36,711 nt of DNA, from contig WOZS01000073.1 in the NCBI GenBank assembly GCA_011620135.1, positions 1 through 36,711 of the forward strand. The letters run 5' to 3'. The position numbers and the translations under genes are program-made. Each line of letters begins with the position of its first letter. The stretch's first letter is position 1. Shown here in pieces: positions 31,423 through 36,711 of this stretch. The notes below the pieces were generated by a model that saw nothing but the letters and a program-made list of their open reading frames with translations, made no database searches and was not told where the DNA came from. This DNA is from Gammaproteobacteria bacterium (GTDB taxonomy: Bacteria > Pseudomonadota > Gammaproteobacteria > WOZS01).

Positions 31423-32973
31423 TCACATGGTCTCTGGCCGACCCTGCAACACATCCCAGGCCCCCAAGGCTCGGGCCAGTCCGGCAAAGCGCTGGGTATC
31501 GTTCAGCACCCGCGGCAGCTTGTGCTGTCCGCCAAGGCTGCCCTGGGTACGCAGCCAATTTTCCAGGGAAGCCTCGCATACCAGCGCCGCAAGGGGGGCC
31601 AGCAGCTGGGCATTCCCCTGGCGATGGCTGCGATAATCGTCGTTGCCCTGCTGCAGGAGCGTATCGAGGTACATCGCCAACTGGTCGTGCAGGCAGGGCG
31701 TCTGGTTCGTCCCGGATGCGGTGGCCACAAGATAGCCATGGCGCGCCCGGCCGGATGGCAGAAACAACGTACCCACCGTGAAATCCACAACCGACAGGCC
31801 CAGGGCGTGGCATGCCTGGGCCATGGCCTGCTCCAGCTCGGCAACCGTGAGATGCTCGCCACAGACCGACAGCATGGCCTGCACCCGGCCTATGATCACC
31901 AGGCGCGGCGGCTCCTGGCTCACAAAGCGCACCGTATCACCGATCAGACAGGACCAGACGCCGGCATTGCTGGACAGGGCAATGGCATAGTTCTCCCCGC
32001 AGACCACATCCGCCAACCAATAGCGTCTGCTTTGGGATGTGGGCATGCCGTCCTGCAGATCAGCCACGGGCACGAACTCGTAGAAAAGTCCGTTATCCAC
32101 CAGCAGACGCAAACCCTCTTCCCCATCATCAGCCATGGCGATGAAACCCTCACTGGCCGGATAGACTTCACGGGTCTGCGCCTGGGTACCCCGCAGATAA
32201 CCCTGTATGCGCTCCTTATAGAGCCCGAACGAGACCCCGCCATGGACCAGCACCTGCAGGTCCGGCAGGGCCGGCCCCTTGCCGCCGCGCAGGGCAAGGA
32301 TGCGCTCGAACAAAGGCAGCATCCAGCTGGGTGTTCCGGATAAAACGGTGATCCTGTGACGCAGCGCGAGTTGCGCCAGGGCGTCCAGCTTCACGTCCCA
32401 GTCTTCCAGCAGGGCGATGGGCCGCGGCGGCAGCAGATGATGTCGGGACCACAGCGGGGCTGTCACAGCAGAAATCCCGGAGAGATCACCAGAATAGACG
32501 CCTGGGGCAAGCGCAGTAAGTGCGGTGGTCCCTCCCAGCATCATGGTCCTGCCCCACAGGGGGCGGCTGGCTGGATGGCAAGCCAGATGCCAGCACAGTA
32601 CATCAAGGGCGGCACGGCGATTGGCGCGAACCATCTGGTGACTCACGGGGATGGCCTTGCTGCTGGCGTTGGTGGTACCAGATGTGAAGGCGAAATAGGG
32701 TATGCGGCCCGGCCAGGTGCAGTTATCCAGCACAGGGTAGGGCTTGCTCCAATAATCGCGCCACAGCGTCTCATGACACTGCAGTGGAACCTGGGTCTGG
32801 AAGGCAGCCACGGAATGAATCCCGTCAAAATCATGGGTGCGTCCGAAACTGGTATGCCGCGCCTGACGCACCAGCGCCAACAGCTGTTGGCGCTGGCTTG
32901 CCACGACATCGAGATGGCGCAGCTGGTTCAGGCGCCTGCCAGCATAGAGACGCAGGAGGACTGTGGCATCCAT
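31423..32973 (-). CDS. GH3 family acyl-adenylate amide synthetase
   Basis: A 516-residue protein of the GH3 (auxin-responsive) family, part of the ANL adenylating enzymes. In plants GH3 enzymes activate a carboxylic acid as acyl-AMP and transfer it to an amino acid, forming an amide. The nucleotide motif is FTSGTTNASSK (96-106), followed by the middle motif VYPASEGF (around 285-292) and CLIGDTVRF, equivalent to the third ATP motif, then a compact C-terminal domain with KLPRVL. The bacterial substrates are unknown. Its ATG shares a base with the stop of the penicillin-acylase-family gene (TGATG), indicating translational coupling. Confidence 0.85.
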   Translation of the reverse strand: MDATVLLRLYAGRRLNQLRHLDVVASQRQQLLALVRQARHTSFGRTHDFDGIHSVAAFQTQVPLQCHETLWRDYWSKPYPVLDNCTWPGRIPYFAFTSGTTNASSKAIPVSHQMVRANRRAALDVLCWHLACHPASRPLWGRTMMLGGTTALTALAPGVYSGDLSGISAVTAPLWSRHHLLPPRPIALLEDWDVKLDALAQLALRHRITVLSGTPSWMLPLFERILALRGGKGPALPDLQVLVHGGVSFGLYKERIQGYLRGTQAQTREVYPASEGFIAMADDGEEGLRLLVDNGLFYEFVPVADLQDGMPTSQSRRYWLADVVCGENYAIALSSNAGVWSCLIGDTVRFVSQEPPRLVIIGRVQAMLSVCGEHLTVAELEQAMAQACHALGLSVVDFTVGTLFLPSGRARHGYLVATASGTNQTPCLHDQLAMYLDTLLQQGNDDYRSHRQGNAQLLAPLAALVCEASLENWLRTQGSLGGQHKLPRVLNDTQRFAGLARALGAWDVLQGRPETM

Positions 32974-35156
32974 CAGGAAGGCGCCAACTGCATCACCATG
33001 GGAAACGCCTGGCGCACCGTCTCGAGATCGAGCGGCAGCTGGATGGTTTTTCCGGCACGCCACAAGGGGACCTGATCGGCAAAGGTGGTGCTGCCCCACC
33101 AGCCATCCTGGCCCCCGAACAACACGGCGTAGGCAGCATCCAGATGGGCAAGGTCGGCTGTGAAGCGGGCCTGGGCGCCATAGCTGGTGTCATGCACGTC
33201 CCGCGCCAGGCGATGGGAGGTTTTCATCAGGGTCTCCCGGGAGCCACCCACCGGCAGGTTGGCCAGCCGAAAAGCCCGGCCCACCCCAGGCAAACGCCCC
33301 AGCATGTGCTCCACGCGCAACCGATGCATGCTGCCCCAGCTGGGATGGCGTTGCAAGGTGCGGCTGGCGCTGGCCAAGGCCGCCTCGAAAACCTGCCGGC
33401 GTTGTGTCTCGTCCAGGGCCTGCAGATCAACGGGGACAAAGCGCGTCAGGAAACCCCAGTTCATCCGTGGGTCGGCCATGGAACCTTGTTGACCATAGAG
33501 GAACCCGGCCACCTCATACAGAACAGCCTCGAACACCACAGGACCTGGGGCCTCTGCCCGATAGTCGCCATCCCAACCCGCCAGGATGGCCAATGCATCC
33601 TGGCCGCCAAGACCTGCCGCCATGGCATGGCTCGCCAGGATTTGTGCCAGGGTGTGCGCCTGGATGGAACGGGTATCTGCCTGCAGCGCCTCCAGATCCC
33701 CAATGGCAAGTTTTCCCGGGCCTCCCAATGCCTCTTCCAGGCGCATGATGCGATCCGGCGCGCTGAACCACAACCCCAAGAGCGGACCACCTATGCTGGG
33801 GCGGTTGTTGGCTGAGGCCACGAATCCCCGGGACGGGTCCTGGACGAATGGCAGCGCAGCACCCCGGAGAAACGGATGCAGCGCATCCTGGGATGCCTGC
33901 AGCACAGGGCTATACTGCATGGCAGCGACGGATGACGAGGCTGTGGCAGCCAGCACATGGCTGATCCGTCCTGCGCTGTCTGCAGCGATCATGTTCTGCC
34001 CGGGCACTGCAAAACCTGCAAGCGCCTGGCGAAAGGCCCGCACGTCGCCTGCCTGCAGGACGCCCAGCATGGCACTGAACTCGTCACTTGGCTCATGCCC
34101 AGCCCAACGCAACGCCAGCGTATGCCCCGGGGGGATGCCCAGCACCCTGGCATCGCTCATGATGGGACCAAGGAACGTGTTGCGCCGTACTCTCCTGGCC
34201 GGGTGCCACAGGCGGCGCTTGATCACCAACTCCTCTGTAGTGGCCGCGCTGGCCTGCTGGGGAGAAAGGGCATAGAGTTCCGTGGCCAGGGCGCGCAGAT
34301 TGGTGCCTCCCCACGCAAGAAAGGGATTGCGTCCGATGGCGAAAAACGGCAGGCCCACGGGCATCAAGCCCACCCCGTGATAGCTGGGAGCGCGCAGCCC
34401 CATGAGCATCCAGGCATTGGGCAACGCCATCCCCAGATGGGGGTCGCTCGCCAACAGGGCTCCGCCGGAACGGCTGCGATAGGCAGCCACAGCCATGGCG
34501 TTGCTGCCCTGCATGGGCAGATTGTTCACCAGGGATCCAAGCGAGGTTCCCGAGCCAAGCCCAGACTGCCACAGCCTGTGCCACAGTGCCGCAAAGGAAG
34601 GGTCTTCCAGGTGGCGCAGCAGCCCGCCCCATACCAGCCAGTTCACATCGGCACCAACCAGCCTGCCCATGACAATCACATCGCGCAGCGTCCAGCGTTC
34701 GACACGCAGCCCCAGCATGGCGAACTCCGGCGGCCGGAGGCTGGATTTTTCCTGATAGGCGTTGAGACCGGCCACAAACGCCGAGAGCCAGCACCTGGTG
34801 CTTTCCGGCAAACCAGCCTCGATCTGCGGAGCTGCCCGGGGCAGGTCCAGGATGCGCAGGGCGTGGTCCACCCCGGTGGCCACAGGACCTGCCAGTTCGG
34901 CGAGGCGCCCATAGGCAGCATGTTTGAGCAGCATGAGCTGCGTGAGGCGCAGATGGGCCTGCACCAGGCCAATGGCCAGGGCGGCATCGCCGTCATCCGC
35001 TGCATCGATCCATGGCACCTGATGGGCATTCCAGAAGATGGTCAATGGTTTGCTGAGCCCGAGGTTGGCCGTGGGAAACATCTCGAGACGCTGGCCGAGA
35101 GTCATGGGCCGAGGCACCATGGCACGCCAGACGGACAGCAACGCCGGCAGAATCAC
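32973..35156 (-). CDS. Penicillin acylase family Ntn amidohydrolase
   Basis: A precursor of about 727 residues that should self-cleave into alpha and beta chains and hydrolyse an amide (penicillin acylases, AHL acylases such as PvdQ, and N-acyl amino acid acylases belong here). The predicted catalytic serine that becomes the beta-chain N-terminus is in MQGSNAMAV (about Ser218), followed by LLASDPHLGM, the family's structural motif. SANNRP lies further on, near the oxyanion asparagine. No clear signal peptide is seen, so it may act in the cytosol, unlike the periplasmic AHL acylases. The start is uncertain: GTG 35156 with AGGA six bases upstream is preferred over TTG 35189. It is coupled to GH3. 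Confidence 0.85.
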   Translation of the reverse strand: MILPALLSVWRAMVPRPMTLGQRLEMFPTANLGLSKPLTIFWNAHQVPWIDAADDGDAALAIGLVQAHLRLTQLMLLKHAAYGRLAELAGPVATGVDHALRILDLPRAAPQIEAGLPESTRCWLSAFVAGLNAYQEKSSLRPPEFAMLGLRVERWTLRDVIVMGRLVGADVNWLVWGGLLRHLEDPSFAALWHRLWQSGLGSGTSLGSLVNNLPMQGSNAMAVAAYRSRSGGALLASDPHLGMALPNAWMLMGLRAPSYHGVGLMPVGLPFFAIGRNPFLAWGGTNLRALATELYALSPQQASAATTEELVIKRRLWHPARRVRRNTFLGPIMSDARVLGIPPGHTLALRWAGHEPSDEFSAMLGVLQAGDVRAFRQALAGFAVPGQNMIAADSAGRISHVLAATASSSVAAMQYSPVLQASQDALHPFLRGAALPFVQDPSRGFVASANNRPSIGGPLLGLWFSAPDRIMRLEEALGGPGKLAIGDLEALQADTRSIQAHTLAQILASHAMAAGLGGQDALAILAGWDGDYRAEAPGPVVFEAVLYEVAGFLYGQQGSMADPRMNWGFLTRFVPVDLQALDETQRRQVFEAALASASRTLQRHPSWGSMHRLRVEHMLGRLPGVGRAFRLANLPVGGSRETLMKTSHRLARDVHDTSYGAQARFTADLAHLDAAYAVLFGGQDGWWGSTTFADQVPLWRAGKTIQLPLDLETVRQAFPMVMQLAPS

Positions 35157-35193
35157 GTCCTTTCCTGCGTGCCCCGGCTTTTTCTGCAATGCC

Positions 35194-35222
35194 GTGACAC
35201 AGCTGGCTTACTCTGGTATCGT
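35194..35222 (+). promoter_or_regulatory. Promoter of the ROK kinase gene
   Basis: GTGACA (35194-35199), a 17-base spacer and TATCGT (35217-35222), leading to a leader of about 57 bases with AGGAG before the ATG. Confidence 0.45.
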
Positions 35223-35243
35223 CTCAGGCTAGTCACAGCAAGC

Positions 35244-35272
35244 ATGATCCCATCGCCTGCGGTGGCGGTCAA
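35244..35272 (-). promoter_or_regulatory. Promoter of the acylase/GH3 operon
   Basis: On minus, TTGACC (35272-35267), a 17-base spacer and GATCAT (35249-35244). It overlaps the ROK leader, so the two divergent transcripts would overlap at their 5' ends by a few bases. Confidence 0.35.
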
Positions 35273-35285
35273 ACCCAGGAGCCCC

Positions 35286-36206
35286 ATGAGCCAACCCCAA
35301 CCCCCGCTGCGCCTCGGCCTTGACCTGGGAGGCACCAAGATTGCCGCTGCCCTGCTGGACGCCGCAGGCATGCTGCTGTGGGAGCAGCGGGTGCCTACCC
35401 CCCAGGGGGACTACCAGGGCACCATCGCCACCCTGCTGGCGCTGCGCGATGCCGCGCGTCGGGCATTTCCAGCCATGGAAAACACGGTAGGCATCTGTAC
35501 CCCCGGCGCCATCTCGTCTGCCACAGGTCGCATCAAGAACGCCAACAGCGTGATGCTCAACGGCAGGCCGCTGCTTGCTGACCTGCAGCAGGCCATGGAC
35601 TGCCCCATCCGTATGGCCAACGACGCCAACTGCTTCGCCCTTTCCGAGGCTACAGACGGCGCTGCCCAGAGCGCCGGCACTGTCTTCGGCGTCATCCTGG
35701 GTACCGGCACAGGCGGTGGCATCGTGGTTGGCGGCCAACTGCTGCAAGGCTGCAACGCCATTGCCGGTGAATGGGGGCACAACCCCCTCCCCTGGCCCGA
35801 TGCCGACGAATATCCAGGTCCACCCTGCTATTGCGGGCACCTGGGCTGCATCGAGACCTTCCTAAGCGGCCCAGCCCTGGCCACCCACCATGCACAGGGC
35901 CATGGCCAGGCATTCGATGCCCAGCAGATCGCGCTCAGGGCACACGAGGCTGACGCCAGCTGCCTCGCCACCATGGCTCGCTATTGTGAGCGGCTCGCCA
36001 AAGCTCTGGCCTCGGTGATCAACATCCTGGACCCAGACGTGATCGTCCTCGGTGGGGGGCTTTCCAACATCACCATGCTCTACCAGGAAGTGCCACGGCG
36101 CTGGGGGCGCTATGTGTTTTCCGATGCCGTAGCCACACGCCTTGTACCGCCGGTTCATGGCGATGCCAGTGGTGTGCGCGGCGCTGCTGCCCTTTGGAAC
36201 GGCTGA
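35286..36206 (+). CDS. ROK family sugar kinase (fructokinase/Mak-like)
   Basis: ATP-dependent phosphorylation of a hexose in the cytosol. The 306-residue protein has the phosphate loop GLDLGGTKIA (11-20), the catalytic aspartate in ANDANCF (Asp113) and the substrate/zinc region GEWGHNPLPW (161-170). The zinc ligands are His165, Cys181, Cys183 and Cys188 (CYCGHLGC), with the ROK Glu190. GHNPLPW and the overall length resemble E. coli Mak (fructokinase); N-acetylglucosamine kinase is the main alternative. There is no N-terminal HTH, so it is an enzyme, not a repressor. ATG 35286 follows AGGAG at four bases; the reading frame is open upstream, antisense to the acylase gene. Confidence 0.9.
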   Translation: MSQPQPPLRLGLDLGGTKIAAALLDAAGMLLWEQRVPTPQGDYQGTIATLLALRDAARRAFPAMENTVGICTPGAISSATGRIKNANSVMLNGRPLLADLQQAMDCPIRMANDANCFALSEATDGAAQSAGTVFGVILGTGTGGGIVVGGQLLQGCNAIAGEWGHNPLPWPDADEYPGPPCYCGHLGCIETFLSGPALATHHAQGHGQAFDAQQIALRAHEADASCLATMARYCERLAKALASVINILDPDVIVLGGGLSNITMLYQEVPRRWGRYVFSDAVATRLVPPVHGDASGVRGAAALWNG

Positions 36207-36249
36207 CCGTCTGCACAAAGGCTGTGTTTTCAGCTCGGACCCATGCAGT

Positions 36250-36696
36250 TTATTCGATACAAACCTGGCATTGCCTATGCTCGTGCTGACCATGCCGCAC
36301 CGCGCTGGAAACAATGGTCCGCAGCACTCCTTCCATGGACGCCGCCATGCGGTACATGGCTGCCGCTGCCTCCTGGGACTGGGCATCCTCCATCGAAACC
36401 AGCTTGTCCCCCACCTCCTTCATGCGCATCCAAGCCCCAAGCACATGCTTGCTGGCGCACCATAGCTCGCCAGGTGGATGGCTGCCAACGATGGCCTCGA
36501 GCATCGTCTTGCGCTGACATCTGATCTTGCAGATCTCGGATATGAGGTTTTCATCATCCAGCACAGCCACCGATGCCGCCAGATGTTCTTCCAGGGCGAT
36601 CAGATGGGCTGTAGCCATGGCGGCATCCGTATTGATGGACACATCCCCTCCTGGGTGATCCGCTGGCGGTAGATGCAACAGTATCACCTTGGTCAT
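36250..36696 (-). CDS. Uncharacterised helical protein, 148 aa
   Basis: A 148-residue predicted soluble protein that I do not recognise. After a short hydrophobic N-terminus (MTKVILLHLPPADHPGG) it is mainly helical: AAMATAHLIALEEHLAASVA, ISEICKIRCQRKTMLEAIVG, KHVLGAWMRMKEVGDKLVSM and AAAMYRMAASMEGVLRTIVS. Cysteines at ICKIRC and a C-terminal CQVC are present. ATG 36696 has AGGAGG eight bases upstream; ATG 36702 is only two bases from it and is rejected. It converges with the ROK kinase gene, 43 bases away. Its promoter lies beyond the window. Confidence 0.6.
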   Translation of the reverse strand: MTKVILLHLPPADHPGGDVSINTDAAMATAHLIALEEHLAASVAVLDDENLISEICKIRCQRKTMLEAIVGSHPPGELWCASKHVLGAWMRMKEVGDKLVSMEDAQSQEAAAAMYRMAASMEGVLRTIVSSAVRHGQHEHRQCQVCIE

Positions 36697-36711
36697 GGCC
36701 ATCCCCTCCTG

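Noticed and set aside
33957-35285. Long upstream extension of the ROK kinase frame
   Set aside because: It is antisense to the penicillin-acylase gene; the true start at 35286 has AGGAG and the family N-terminus.
1-36711. CRISPR array, tRNA/rRNA genes, insertion sequence, prophage or riboswitch
   Set aside because: No regularly spaced repeats, cloverleaf with CCA end, transposase frame with terminal repeats, phage structural gene or recognised riboswitch core was seen, although small elements can be missed by eye.

Overview
The window is about 36.7 kb of a GC-rich (roughly 60% by eye) proteobacterial chromosome, most likely from a gammaproteobacterium. The evidence is family-level: FumC, PurB, an RluB-type pseudouridine synthase, a YbhF/YbhS/YbhR-like drug exporter, MetY, Ald and a Mak-like ROK kinase all resemble proteobacterial versions, with canonical Shine-Dalgarno starts and several TTG/GTG starts. 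I cannot name the genus. I see no rRNA, tRNA, CRISPR array, insertion sequence or intact integrase.

Layout. (1) 1-2559: fumC (partial, minus) and purB (plus) are divergent, followed by a convergent TauE/SafE-type permease. (2) 2560-3139 has no confident gene; it holds promoter-like DNA and two possible tiny ORFs. (3) 3140-5837: a membrane-anchored alpha/beta hydrolase, a short-chain dehydrogenase and a TetR regulator, all on plus. (4) 6086-8184: a TatT-like lipoprotein and a periplasmic solute-binding protein, ended by a strong terminator, with no TRAP permease beside them. (5) 13741 down to 8359: a four-gene exporter operon on minus (HlyD adaptor, fused double ATPase, two ABC-2 permeases) behind a palindromic operator-like site. 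(6) 14002-17193: metY and an MFS (DHA2) exporter on plus. (7) 19747 down to 17263: ureohydrolase, rluB-like and endonuclease III-like genes, overlapping or touching on minus, with a CPA2 antiporter upstream.

(8) 21302-25825 is the first candidate for an undescribed pathway: a four-gene operon on minus (galU, GT4 glycosyltransferase, class I methyltransferase, alpha-toroid protein) with gaps or overlaps of only a few bases, plus a second methyltransferase that converges on it and may be read from a leaderless mRNA. GalU would supply UDP-glucose, the GT4 enzyme would glycosylate an unknown acceptor and the methyltransferases would cap it.

(9) 26125-30130: a large alpha/beta hydrolase divergent from alanine dehydrogenase, then a convergent acyl-CoA dehydrogenase whose catalytic glutamate appears to sit at the alternative helix-G position. 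(10) 30384-30971: an unusual protein that looks like an isolated recombinase core-binding domain. (11) 35156 down to 31164 is the second candidate system: a penicillin-acylase-family Ntn hydrolase translationally coupled (TGATG) to a GH3-family acyl-adenylating amide synthetase, perhaps with a small Cys-rich ORF behind it. An amide-making and an amide-breaking enzyme in one operon suggests control of an N-acyl amide pool. (12) A ROK sugar kinase (plus) and an uncharacterised helical protein (minus) close the window.

Across the whole window the palindrome CCATGG is strikingly frequent (about 80 by hand count, against roughly 12 expected from composition).
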